From the NCBI GenBank assembly GCA_947488325.1, contig CANKYZ010000010.1, positions 28,221-92,220 on the forward strand: DNA of 64,000 bases, read 5' to 3'. Under the pieces are notes generated by a model. That model was given only the letters and a program-made list of their open reading frames with translations, ran no database searches and was not told where the DNA came from. The position numbers and the translations under genes were made by a program. This stretch comes from an uncultured Erythrobacter sp. (GTDB taxonomy: Bacteria > Pseudomonadota > Alphaproteobacteria > Sphingomonadales > Sphingomonadaceae). The number at the start of each line of letters is the position of its first letter. Positions within the stretch are counted from its first letter, which is position 1. Shown here piece after piece: positions 19,601 through 25,648 of the stretch.

Positions 19601-19602
19601 AT
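7618..19602 (-). CDS. Giant TpsA-type two-partner-secretion exoprotein (filamentous-haemagglutinin-like)
   Basis: About 3,994 residues, secreted across the outer membrane by the adjacent TpsB. A long signal peptide ends near residue 43 (SPAFA/Q). Residues about 110-420 form the TPS (haemagglutination activity) domain, with VLNRVLTPG and GNIWFYSAGGIVVGD resembling the FHA folding nucleus. Residues about 420-1000 are beta-helix repeats (GGDISL, GGNIDL). About 1000-1640 is an extraordinarily Gly/Asp-rich segment (GGDGG, GGAGG). About 1640-3780 is a second beta-helix block of short AGGDI/ATGSIT-like repeats. The tail is Pro-rich, acidic and ends with ECESDGRCELEPAE. There are only six Cys, in three pairs, and about seven Lys. 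No toxin, VENN or protease domain was seen. The start at 19602 follows GGGAG by six bases; an upstream in-frame codon at 19632 overlaps tpsB and lacks a site. Probable structural adhesin. Confidence 0.92.
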   Translation of the reverse strand: MMTTPRLVSKSVPPLNGRHLWMGSVSAIAAAVVLTSAASPAFAQVRSGSSASGVQVTMQDGFEARRAGSKGRSANRNASRAIPREIPSIRDLQILGGNSVAAPVQTQVTTGAAPNIPSVQIDPSQIVATAPITIQSAGPVQRAINAAPGEAGINARAFAQFDDVQIDFNPSVAVDRVDVLASSAIIDWTTFDPGAAGTDVTFLGTGSNLQFTSSLGDYTVLNRVLTPGFDSAIRIDGSVSSNSFGGSSTGGNIWFYSAGGIVVGDTGSFNIGSLLLTTSEIDPADVTSGAFDVTFTGTPDSASSIRIDGGATLRANNSGSYIALVAPRIEQNGTVTANGSVAYVAAEQATMTIDNGLFDISVAVGTEDVNGIVHGETGSTGGAASTAITDEQAIYFVAVPKNDAITMLVGGSVGYDAAASASVNNGQIILTTGDRVERDERRVFSGGAFVDVGFNTVDTTVAGGLAGDITIENVELTSTTDVFAEGIVRVIARGTADDPRPITVDSGGSPTDLNLIGGDGVSVLVTGTGTIDISGSLNITAGDGVGDGGSISVNIDGTGAGASPLPTGSMSIGGDLSLNASGQGLDDVAGFVNNGGTEIGGDGVGGDISLTLGEDGALSVGGNIDLDASANGGRGLIRHGSAAAGDINLTIGNGDASIGGDIILDASANEAGTLVDNRTADEGSDSLAGDITFNISGGSISAGDLVMDVSAAATSGNNPGIAQSNDATAGDVTFNVTNGSHFFNSIDVNASAEARSSFSGELDSFSFGGRANRGTTTIALSNDDTTLAVGGSVSIFASYVGDTSGISGGGVDISVFNTGANSGTGLFVDGGLSISARTQEGTLGTATEGASVRISADNGRVTAGGLDVNVDSFRNPFSSSFTDRATDFVGGTVDLVSTNDGSIAFSGSSSISATGTGGAVSNDAGQGVGKGGTITILADNGAIRFGGDLDLAANGFAFAGTNSAGVSGVGSGGTIDITVQGNNGDLSFTGLDAGTDGSFEFDGEVVNTFFVGSGSNGSGGQTVFNVLGGQLSAVDITVSSDGEGGPGGELSDGTVNPLNDLLVTGDGGAGAGGEVTFNIDGGDATVANLTVTASGIGGDGAFGEDFSGTNAGNGGDAVGGTATLNALSGNLAVTDTLSVEATGNRQFSGNNFGGDGGDGRGTFGGDGGSSTGGNAVFNMTGSAVVDAAIVVVSTQAFGGDGGDSNADFGGAPDQAGGDGGNATGGTALFNDTAGDITFGTLTVNASGQGGEGGGSFGVSTSDAVGNGGAGGNGVGGSAQITLNQDDPDAKNYSVISRGIGGEGGIGAIAGAGGMGVGGIAELAINNVSVVFDQLTIDATAIGGDGGFIDGQLVTDGADGGDSDGGEARLVVAGANADFQANSSVALNSGAAGGTGRDGSFSFDDERDAGSGGVGGSAMGGSSTIIVRDNADIEISADAFSFNADSTGGLGGDGGDNFGAFTGRPGDDAPITSTSGAGGAGGSGTAGAVGIVAISGASVVITGGSGPLALSAIGSGGNGGEGGLALSRATVAGDGGTGGAGIGGSPLISATDASITIDDITLIAQGGGATAGDGGDNDVGGTSGTGASGGIGVGGTPLIELTGGTGGRILLGNVTILANGTGGTGTRGEDAGIGGGGEVTIRDISDASFGIETLDLTVDATGDAASNSGLLTITSDNSEIIIDGDLIADVTGNMLFAMDGDAQLNVFGSAALTATSGIEISRATENFSVTTFNIEGSLTANVTEGDFIALDNGDVFTNGAVAITAENISYDNIDSQTGAINLTATDGSITGTEFGTITGEDVLDAINLTATENITFGRLTPFQGNIDIDAGGDITGFLAVSDQFITMDAGGTIAVDIIETSSNIGLVTINGGAIDIGRLEAGFIVNLTTDIGDLSVDTLTTPSNVDLDSAGSIILGTANTGSFLASAQDDFTVGALTTTGGVADVIIGAGGFARFTSINSDRLLTIDAAEILGGAAVADGTLNFDASLIDVGDLTVDELGGILLTSDTDGIATGALTTVQGLITILSAAEADIGSATASTSFRLTTATDAIVGDVTTGGNLSIATGGNLTAGALFGGATSPGLDLDVGGDADVVSAGTNGLLNIDVTGALTGGDFTGASLVTIDAASVNVAALESTNQSVAVTASGNAVVGDAASNSNTTIAGASVTLNNADVGGNLRLNATGGSINGTGTLNVGSVANFDAAQDVTFGALNSAGVLTVDAGGDITSTGTNVTSSAITMNADGDITANDLITILTNGANNIVLNAGGVLDIASATAQNNILITADVANIGTLDARASFSTVTTVGAANIGNAISLGDTTITGGQAILQDADVGGTLRLSSTVTDIDITGTANVGQAVFLVAERDVNLAPAAQLVGGAFIGIDALRDVNFAGASISGTVINMDVTGNVTGDILEARLSNSANNVDLLVGGTLIANSITAANNITLNAAAIDVGTIDADGFNNTVTASGAVSIGNAISSRDTVITGSSVNIDAGAVGGNLAVVSTLGAITGLGSINVGQTADFASAADIAIGNLEANNIALTSAGDLRFNGLTSPNSIVLTAATGTIGATTPGLGDVNSGGLVDLTAEEIALGDIESDGSITAVTSVGDANFGNLTAGTFIDINAKGNPSVESVTSGGNVTLTGASVSLDGGDIGGALILDAQAGDISLAFDGTQQLLIGGSATFNATGDMIVTHTNNAAGTLSIDAGSSIGVNIGGSFNSGPGSIISSDGEVFIFTGANITANDLRAVPGIDLTAGGNVLLNNATAIGPQGSSNIRGVVIRAGLINVGSGTFLFDNIANATITGDVASYADITVTAGGNAVFASGSNTAADNGLTVNTGDDIIVEAGAFLSSANDPTDPINPVSPFDTGPNLNLNAGGEQNLLSLPATPIASIVIDGTLNANDAAIILQGDAIKGLDSMLIAGSIQVDVRDAPENVNFLSDDDGLLSGPCLEGFACLGDMEATGRIEIGQSSNNDLIGLFIEQATVNATDILITTRNDIVMGTSGIDTELNATGTFSATSLTGDVNLRDAVIVADQILIDAAGSLIGSGVLSSANDIGIDVGNSIIVGGIDTGGELTNVANVGGSIEGTYSVNGDFISGFFSQGSTSIDLSADGSIDIDQADSPDSIFLSAGGDAFLGNASVPGDIDILAQSVGYSSLDAGGSIFLDAAGGSIFADQFSQAFAGQDIEFISTDEIDIGDLSAGTDIFLDAGGNVFFGFLDAGINISIFAGGSVFGEDILSGGNVDIGGDDIDNVDVGDIDASETVNINGSSIAVRRVTANNISLNSQSDILFDLLQSANAINVEATNGQIATNNGPGDIVSDGEVSLLAEEINIGQIDAGGDVDATATAGGLTIEAIVSGGAIAVAAGNGAVNVGDLDAVSDITIDGAGVVTGDLLARGNSGDGDIDINSAGGVTIEIGSAAGAFSVTGEEIDFTAIDAGTDVSLTANGGALIGNQITAGSTAELAAGAGAIELTSLTASDANLLAMSGAILVEDAMVEGLVTAQGMAVNIASSDDLLIDATATDGDIGLNAFRSLGVESAIATGDIALSSNTGGMRIVTASGQNIDLVSPQDIEIDGTVDAAADLTVDAGSNFTVRGTATAQNIDITSGNVDILPDAILGDATRTQSITFNAFGDVAVGGDANDNPPPFLLDNTEFARIFSGGDIIFNAFSSGSGADAVLTLGTIDAIAGDGSSATGQNIGQTGALTLNADGDITIIGNATISGATADTEFVADAINLVRLNTQTGGIFMTDTNGALAGTISISATDFVATTDAAFVDIQGMSVADVDLRLADSDGVDRADGVIRAGTLDIATTSSQVFIQNTAPGTDFDQRRGFDVNTLSIASGGGTGSLQPIVVNGVIGGVTGFNTIPLANVLSVFDPASTINGCVIANPASCAPTSGPGPGPVTPTPVDPVDPNGTSSEVETRDLIDDGLDLTGVMQPGALEAGLINIEPNDEFATDPLIDDPVTGAGNEDLWVSDEEECESDGRCELEPAE

Positions 19603-19619
19603 AATCATCTCCCGCTGGC

Positions 19620-21422
19620 TCAATTGAACCACGGCTCCAATTGAACTGTCAGCGACATCAAGACGCGGGCGCTTCCCTTGCTTGTGGCAAAATCGGTTGT
19701 TTCAAGCGGGACAGCGACGATTAAGTCCAACACTGCCTGGCGACCGATCGACATCCGCATTCCGCCGCCGGTCGAAATCAACCTGTCAGAATCATCTGCA
19801 ACATTGTTGACGGAGACTGTCGCGAGATCGAAAAAGACAAACGGTTGGGCAGCAGCAGCATCTGGCGCCTCGGGCATAATACTTCCGTAAAACGCTTCAA
19901 ACTGCACGCCAAAGCCCTGATCGCCGATAATCGCGCCGGGATCATAGCCGCGCCCAACGGTAAAGTTACCGCCCGAATATTGCTCATATCCGAGCAGTGG
20001 ATCGGGGGAATACTGAAACCGGCTGCGCGCACTAAAGCCCAACAAAGGCGTCGGGCGAAAAGTCGCGCCAGCCTCACCGCGAACCAAAAATCCGCTTGGG
20101 TCAGCGTCAAGGCGGCTGGGCGGGATAAAGCTGGGAGTGGTGCAATTGACAAAGCCAACCCCGCAAGATGGGCTAGCGCCCAAGCCATCAATTCCTTGGC
20201 GAACTTCTAGCGTGGCATAGTATGAGAATCTCGGCTCAATTGCCGAATAGCCACCGCGCCCATTCACGCTATCAAGATCGATGCCCGAATAATCGAAACG
20301 TGCAAAGCCGATGCGCAAATTGTCCTCGCTAAAGTCCAATCCCGTAAAATCGACATCCTGATCAATAAAATCTCCGCCAGCAGAGACTGTCAGATTTTCC
20401 GCCTGTGATCGAATAAGCGGATAGCGGGCATAGACCGATCCGATGAAAGTCTTTGAACTGAAGACATTGGGTCCCGGAACATCCGGCTCTGTAAAGGCGA
20501 GTGTGCCTGCAATACCCAAGGTAAGTCCCTCTGAACCGACCCGGAATTCATGGTAACCGGAGACAACTGCCTGTTCATCAAAATCCTCAGCAGAATAGAC
20601 GCTAAGCATAGTTTGATCGCCAAGGCCGGTCAGTCCATTCAATCGAATACGTGCGAGCCCGCCAAAGCGCCCAATCTGGCGTGATCCGAAATTCTGAATA
20701 TTGGCGTCTATAATGATGGGCGTGTTCGACACATCGAATACACCCACGACATCACCGGGTTGCCCGCCCTGTTCTGGAGGTAAAGGCTGTAATGTCAGAC
20801 GAACATCAAAGCCCGGAATATCTCTCGCCAAAAGCAGATATCGTTCCGCATCATTGGCGTTGAAGACGCTCTGCCCTTCCAGTTTGGAGAGCACTTGCTG
20901 CAACGCGCCAGCAGAACGCCCCGCGTCGCCGCGCACTTGAACTTGACGAATTCGCGCAAGCAGGACGTCAAACTTCACCGCCCCTTCGCCGATAGTCTGA
21001 ACAGGCACCTGAACCGCCGCGAGATACCCTCTTGCCCGCAGCGCAGTGGCAGCTGCATCGCGGATGTCGCAAATCCTGGCGACTGAGATTTCCTGCCCGA
21101 CAAGATCGGACCAGCTTGATGTCAGTAAACCTGGATCGACATCGCCCAGCCCCGAAAACTCGGCTTGAGTAAAGGTGAGGGTGAGATCGGCAAATTGCGG
21201 AGCAGAAAGCGGACATGGTGCACGCTCAATCTCACTTGCGACGGAAATCGGATTGGGATCGCCGCGCAAAACAGCCTCAATCTCCGGTCGCTCCAATTCC
21301 TCACGAGTGGGCGCCTGGGCTTGCGCCGAACTGGGCAAAGTCATGCACACAGCGCCTGCGACAAGGCCAGTTCGGCTCAGGGCCATCATTACCTTCGATG
21401 TAGAGATGATCTGTTCCATCAT
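19620..21422 (-). CDS. TpsB outer-membrane transporter (ShlB/FhaC/HecB family)
   Basis: Exports the TpsA partner across the outer membrane. It has 600 residues: signal peptide 1-36 (SSAQAQA), a POTRA_2-like domain at about 78-155 (LTLTFTQAEFSGL), a second POTRA around 158-215, then a 16-strand-type beta-barrel. The Omp85/TpsB loop-6 motif normally written VRGY appears as GRGY at 490-493, followed by GDQG. The chain ends in WFN rather than the usual terminal aromatic. The start overlaps the stop of the CHAT gene as ATGA and the tpsA start lies 18 bp after its stop, so the three genes are one translationally linked operon. Confidence 0.92.
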   Translation of the reverse strand: MMEQIISTSKVMMALSRTGLVAGAVCMTLPSSAQAQAPTREELERPEIEAVLRGDPNPISVASEIERAPCPLSAPQFADLTLTFTQAEFSGLGDVDPGLLTSSWSDLVGQEISVARICDIRDAAATALRARGYLAAVQVPVQTIGEGAVKFDVLLARIRQVQVRGDAGRSAGALQQVLSKLEGQSVFNANDAERYLLLARDIPGFDVRLTLQPLPPEQGGQPGDVVGVFDVSNTPIIIDANIQNFGSRQIGRFGGLARIRLNGLTGLGDQTMLSVYSAEDFDEQAVVSGYHEFRVGSEGLTLGIAGTLAFTEPDVPGPNVFSSKTFIGSVYARYPLIRSQAENLTVSAGGDFIDQDVDFTGLDFSEDNLRIGFARFDYSGIDLDSVNGRGGYSAIEPRFSYYATLEVRQGIDGLGASPSCGVGFVNCTTPSFIPPSRLDADPSGFLVRGEAGATFRPTPLLGFSARSRFQYSPDPLLGYEQYSGGNFTVGRGYDPGAIIGDQGFGVQFEAFYGSIMPEAPDAAAAQPFVFFDLATVSVNNVADDSDRLISTGGGMRMSIGRQAVLDLIVAVPLETTDFATSKGSARVLMSLTVQLEPWFN

Positions 21423-24400
21423 TCTGCCGCCGATCCGTTTGATTGGAACATGCCGGCCTGCACTTCGGAGGACCCAGTCGAAGGAGCTGCGGACAATAGT
21501 GGTCGCGCGGCATCGCCAATTACGGCGAAGCCCGCCCAGTAATAGGGATGCGACGTTTCAGCGTCGTCCATCAACATCTGCTGTGATTGTGACAGCGCTC
21601 CGCCGATGGTCTGAGACCGCCCGCGTCTGAACATTTCGGACATAAGCCGTTCGGTCGCGTTGAAGTCATCAGGTGCAGGCCAATGGCTCGCCATAACGGC
21701 TCGCCCTCCTGCACCAATGAAGGCCCGGACAAGCCCCTCCAACTCCGACCCGCCTCCGCTGGCAACACCCGCTGCGCGAGTTGCTTCGACGCTGGCCGCA
21801 CCAGCTGTATCGCAAGCCGATAGGATGATGAGGTCGGCATCGATATTTAGCTCGAAGATCTCTTCAAAACTCAGCAGACCGTCAGAATCGCCGTTGCCAA
21901 ATGACGTCACCAGAGCAGGTTTTGCGGGACAATTCGAGTTGGGCGGCGTGACCAGTCCGTGCGTTGCGAAATGAAGCACGCGGTAATTGTCCAAATCCGC
22001 CTTGGACTTGATCTGGTCATCGCTGAAAGCTGCATTGGTGAGGACTTGCGCTTGATCTAGTCCGATCAGACCTGCCGCAATTGTCAATTCTGCTGCGTCG
22101 ATGGGATTGTTCCACTGGCTGACCGGCCAATAACAGCCTGTAGCCATATCAGTCGAGTCACCGTCAAACGATGCAGGATAGGCCGCACCAATGGGACTGT
22201 TCTCACCAAAACCGAGATATTCGCGGGCTGCATTGGAGGCAGAAGCTCTTCGCGATTGCACGAAAGCTTCTGCAGAGACAGCAGTGCTGACCGCCCGGTC
22301 CCGGCCCAGCCAATTGACTCCAGTGAAGTCATATTCATCGCCACCAGGCGACGCGATCCGCGCTTCATACAGCGCGACCGAAGCATCATCGGCAACCAGC
22401 AAATCAACCGGTAAGCGAAGCATCGCACCATCGGGTTCAAAAATCACATGATCAGCATCGGTGATTTCAGCAGCGATCGGTCCAAACAGCTTTTGATAAA
22501 GCGCACGCGACGAAGCGATATCGAATGGAAATGTCGTATATTGGCTGCCATCAAAGACAGAGATTGTCTCGCGGATAATGTCGACCTGCTCGTCCAACTC
22601 ATCAGCCGTCAAATCAACGCGATAAGCAAGCGCCCTGTCACGGTCAGCGTAGAACATGAAGACGTCATCGCTCACGATGGCGAGGCGGGCATAAACCTCT
22701 CCAGGCCACATGACCGCGCGAAATTCGCTTAGCTCAAGCGATGATGGCGCCACCACACGGTATTGTGGATAGGCATTAAGCTGTACCTGTGTGTTAATTT
22801 GCGCTCGCTCAAACACCGCAATCTGATCTGACAGTTCTGCGATCTGCCCGCGAACCGCTGTATTTTGCGGTCCATTGCCGAGAGCTTCAAACCGGATACG
22901 TGATCGCTCTATCTCTCGCCCCAAATCAATGGACTGCCTGAACAACCGTGAAGCTTCATCAGAATTTGCGCTAAGTCGGCGGGAAAGGACTGCCTGCGTT
23001 TCTGCAACGCCAGGGCGGATCAACACTTGGGTTGCACGGAAGAATGCATCCGCAGCGGCGGAATCGCCTTCAACCCGCGACGCCAAGCGACTGTAATAGG
23101 GGTTAAGTTGATTGGCGAAACCTGTGATCGCATTACGCTTACCAACAGCACGTTCCACCACTTTGCCATAGAGTTCCATAGCTTCCGCTTCACGCCCCTG
23201 ACGCAGTAGGAATGATGCAAGCCGCGCTTCCAATGCACTAACCGCACGGCGTTCTGGATATTGCGATTGCACCAGAGAAAGGCCGTTGCGCAGGTATGCT
23301 TCGGCATCGTTCACATTGCCGCGCCTCTCTGCAATCAATGACAGATCAGCCAGCACCTGCGACCGCAGCCGAGTGATTGATGTCACACGGCCATCACGCA
23401 CAGTGATTGCTTGTTCATAGGCATTGATGAGATCGATGCGTGCACCATCAAAATCGCCGCTGATCCGGCGCGCTGTTCCGCGAATTTGGAGCGCTTGCGC
23501 ATCGATAATCTGCGCACGTTCTTCGATTGTCAGGCTAAGTTCGTCGACAAGTCCAAACAGAAATCCGCTGGCCTGCTCGCGGTTCAATCGCTCTGAAACC
23601 GGCAAAGTGATCGTAAGAGCACCGCCTATTTCTGCGGCACCCAACGCGCTGCCCTGAAGCTCAACATCCAGCCGATTGATCGCTTCTTCATCGAATCCTT
23701 GGTTAAGCAGATGGATGGCTTCGAAATTGCGTAATAGGCGCGCTGTAATCGGATCATCTCCGCCAAACGCGGCAGCCTGAGAGAACAGCCGGTTGGCAAC
23801 GCCAAACTCACCCAAATTGCTTTTTTGAAGCGCGCGATTGACGAAGAATTCACCCGGGTTGATCGCGGAATCTTCTTCACCTTCCAGCCGTTGCTGCAGG
23901 GTTTCGAAATAAGCAGCCGCCTCGGCATACTCACCCGCCAGATTGCGACGATACCCTTCGGCCAGAGCCTGTTCTGGCTTCAACGTCTCAGCCTGCACAC
24001 GTGCGAAAGAAAGCGGGTCCGATACGGACGTAGATGCAACGTCGATTGAACCGCTCGCAATAGCATTGGTTAATACCGATCGCAGCGCGAGCACTGTCGC
24101 GTCATCATAGGCAGTGAAGCCTTCTGCATAGAAGGTGAGGTCAGAGGTACTCGCAGTGATCTGGCTCCATGAAAGATCGCTGTCATCCAATCGGCATTCT
24201 TGCTTTTGAGAGCCTGAAACCGGACCTGCAATCGTAACGGAGGAAGCGGGGCAGGTAACAGGAAAGCGGCGCATTGCTCGCACCGCGTTTTTAGCTGCAC
24301 CGTCGAAATTTTTGAAAGCGAACATTTCTGCGATTGGCTGTGGATTGTCGCGGCAGACAACGGCCCAGCGGCGATCAAATATACTCTGTTTAGCGGGATT

Positions 24401-24559
24401 GTTGACGCTGCGATCTTGCACCTGACACAGAATGCCATCGGCGTCGCCAATGGCGAAACTGTCGCGTGTTAAGATTGAAGTGGTTTGTGCGGATGCTGAT
24501 GTGAGACACATCGCAGACACGGCCAAAGTCGCCGAAATTGCAGTCGTAAAACGACCCAT
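21419..24559 (-). CDS. Exported TPR-CHAT caspase-like protein
   Basis: A 1,046-residue protein with a Sec signal peptide (about 1-25, TSASA/Q), so it acts in the periplasm or at the surface. Residues about 30-160 form a Cys-containing N-terminal region and 190-600 are TPR-like helical repeats (e.g. AGEYAEAAAYFE, RGNVNDAEAYLRN). Residues about 610-1020 form a CHAT domain of the caspase/separase clan. The catalytic dyad is intact: His867 in HFATHG and Cys916 in LSACDT. CHAT proteins are proteases in several known systems (for example Csx29 and bacterial gasdermin-linked proteases). Its position as first gene of a TPS operon suggests it processes TpsA or regulates export; that is inference. A strong site (AGGGGGG) precedes the ATG by about seven bases. 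Confidence 0.9.
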   Translation of the reverse strand: MGRFTTAISATLAVSAMCLTSASAQTTSILTRDSFAIGDADGILCQVQDRSVNNPAKQSIFDRRWAVVCRDNPQPIAEMFAFKNFDGAAKNAVRAMRRFPVTCPASSVTIAGPVSGSQKQECRLDDSDLSWSQITASTSDLTFYAEGFTAYDDATVLALRSVLTNAIASGSIDVASTSVSDPLSFARVQAETLKPEQALAEGYRRNLAGEYAEAAAYFETLQQRLEGEEDSAINPGEFFVNRALQKSNLGEFGVANRLFSQAAAFGGDDPITARLLRNFEAIHLLNQGFDEEAINRLDVELQGSALGAAEIGGALTITLPVSERLNREQASGFLFGLVDELSLTIEERAQIIDAQALQIRGTARRISGDFDGARIDLINAYEQAITVRDGRVTSITRLRSQVLADLSLIAERRGNVNDAEAYLRNGLSLVQSQYPERRAVSALEARLASFLLRQGREAEAMELYGKVVERAVGKRNAITGFANQLNPYYSRLASRVEGDSAAADAFFRATQVLIRPGVAETQAVLSRRLSANSDEASRLFRQSIDLGREIERSRIRFEALGNGPQNTAVRGQIAELSDQIAVFERAQINTQVQLNAYPQYRVVAPSSLELSEFRAVMWPGEVYARLAIVSDDVFMFYADRDRALAYRVDLTADELDEQVDIIRETISVFDGSQYTTFPFDIASSRALYQKLFGPIAAEITDADHVIFEPDGAMLRLPVDLLVADDASVALYEARIASPGGDEYDFTGVNWLGRDRAVSTAVSAEAFVQSRRASASNAAREYLGFGENSPIGAAYPASFDGDSTDMATGCYWPVSQWNNPIDAAELTIAAGLIGLDQAQVLTNAAFSDDQIKSKADLDNYRVLHFATHGLVTPPNSNCPAKPALVTSFGNGDSDGLLSFEEIFELNIDADLIILSACDTAGAASVEATRAAGVASGGGSELEGLVRAFIGAGGRAVMASHWPAPDDFNATERLMSEMFRRGRSQTIGGALSQSQQMLMDDAETSHPYYWAGFAVIGDAARPLLSAAPSTGSSEVQAGMFQSNGSAAE

Positions 24560-24598
24560 AGGTGTTCCCCCCTACCCAATGGATAGATGCTTAACCGA

Positions 24599-24612
24599 GG
24601 AGCAATTGCTCC
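24599..24612. promoter_or_regulatory. Perfect 14-bp palindrome upstream of the CHAT-TPS operon
   Basis: GGAGCAATTGCTCC is a perfect palindrome 40-53 bp upstream of the CHAT start codon, inside the only non-coding segment available as the operon's promoter region (24560-24820). It could be a dimeric repressor site or a 5'-leader hairpin. The rest of this 260-bp gap is AT-richer and shows no gene. Confidence 0.4.
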
Positions 24613-24820
24613 ATTTTCGAGGAACTTTCGCCCCCATTGCATGACAAGGGTTCTACGTAAGCTGAGGGGAGGTCAATAGTATGTATTGGACAGATTCGGG
24701 TATGTACCGTCGCTAAACAAGGGAAAATCTCCCATATTCCGGATGTTAACCATAATGTTCACGATTGCAGAAAAACTTGGCGAGCCCTCGTCCATCAGAG
24801 TCGTCAAACCACGGTGGCCA

Positions 24821-25483
24821 TCATTCCCAACCTAGGAATTGCACCTGATTGTCCAATGGCACGCGCTCGCGCTCAAAATTGTTGATCGAAGCATCCGGGT
24901 CACGGTAACCGATCGCCATCCCGCAAAAGAACATCGTGCGTTCATGATCTAATCCGATGTGGTCTCTGATTACGGTCGCATACAACGCCATATATTCCTG
25001 AAAACAGCAATCCAGCCCCTCTTCGCGCAGTAACAGCGCGATGGTCTGCAACCACATGCCTGTATCCGACCACTGCGCCTCTTTCATCAGGCGTGGAAAA
25101 TAGCACAGCAGCAACGCCGGCGCGTCAAAACTGTCGCGGTTGCGCATCATCGCTTTCATTCGACCTTCGCCGTCATCGCGGGCAATTCCCAGTGCACCGA
25201 ACATTCCTTTAGAAACGGCATTGAGGCGCTGTTTATAAGCGTCCTCACCGCCGGGCGCAGTCCAGTCATATTCCGCTGCTTGCGGCGGAGATACGGCCAG
25301 TTTTTCCTGTAAGTCCTTTAACGGCTTTCCAGTCAGGATCGTCGCTTCCCAAGGCTGGTAATTGCAGCCCGAAGGCGCCCAGCGTGCGGTGTCCATAACC
25401 CGGCGCAAAGTTCCTAATTCAACCTGTTGGTCGGTAAAAGCGCGCACAGAGCGGCGGGTGGTGACTGCTTCTGATACTTTCAT
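24821..25483 (-). CDS. Nitroreductase family protein
   Basis: A 220-residue FMN-dependent NAD(P)H oxidoreductase. The flavin-phosphate-binding RRSVRAF at residues 10-16 and APSGCNYQPW at 37-46 are typical, as is the C-terminal AIGYRDPD segment. Members reduce nitroaromatics, quinones or other electrophiles; the physiological substrate is unknown. The start MKVSEAVTTRR is at 25483; the longer in-frame version to 25600 adds residues without family similarity. It is divergent from the TIR-domain gene, with about 165 bp between starts. Confidence 0.88.
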   Translation of the reverse strand: MKVSEAVTTRRSVRAFTDQQVELGTLRRVMDTARWAPSGCNYQPWEATILTGKPLKDLQEKLAVSPPQAAEYDWTAPGGEDAYKQRLNAVSKGMFGALGIARDDGEGRMKAMMRNRDSFDAPALLLCYFPRLMKEAQWSDTGMWLQTIALLLREEGLDCCFQEYMALYATVIRDHIGLDHERTMFFCGMAIGYRDPDASINNFERERVPLDNQVQFLGWE

Positions 25484-25648
25484 AGGCACAGGCCTAGTCA
25501 GCACCGAACTTCTGCGCAAGTCGATGCTACTTTTGCTCCCCTTATAGACAGTCCGTATAGACAGGCCGGCTATTGCGTGCTTCGAATGGCGGGCTATCAC
25601 ATCAGCTGAGCGCCCAATTCCAAACGGGCCAACCTAGGGGGAATGCAT

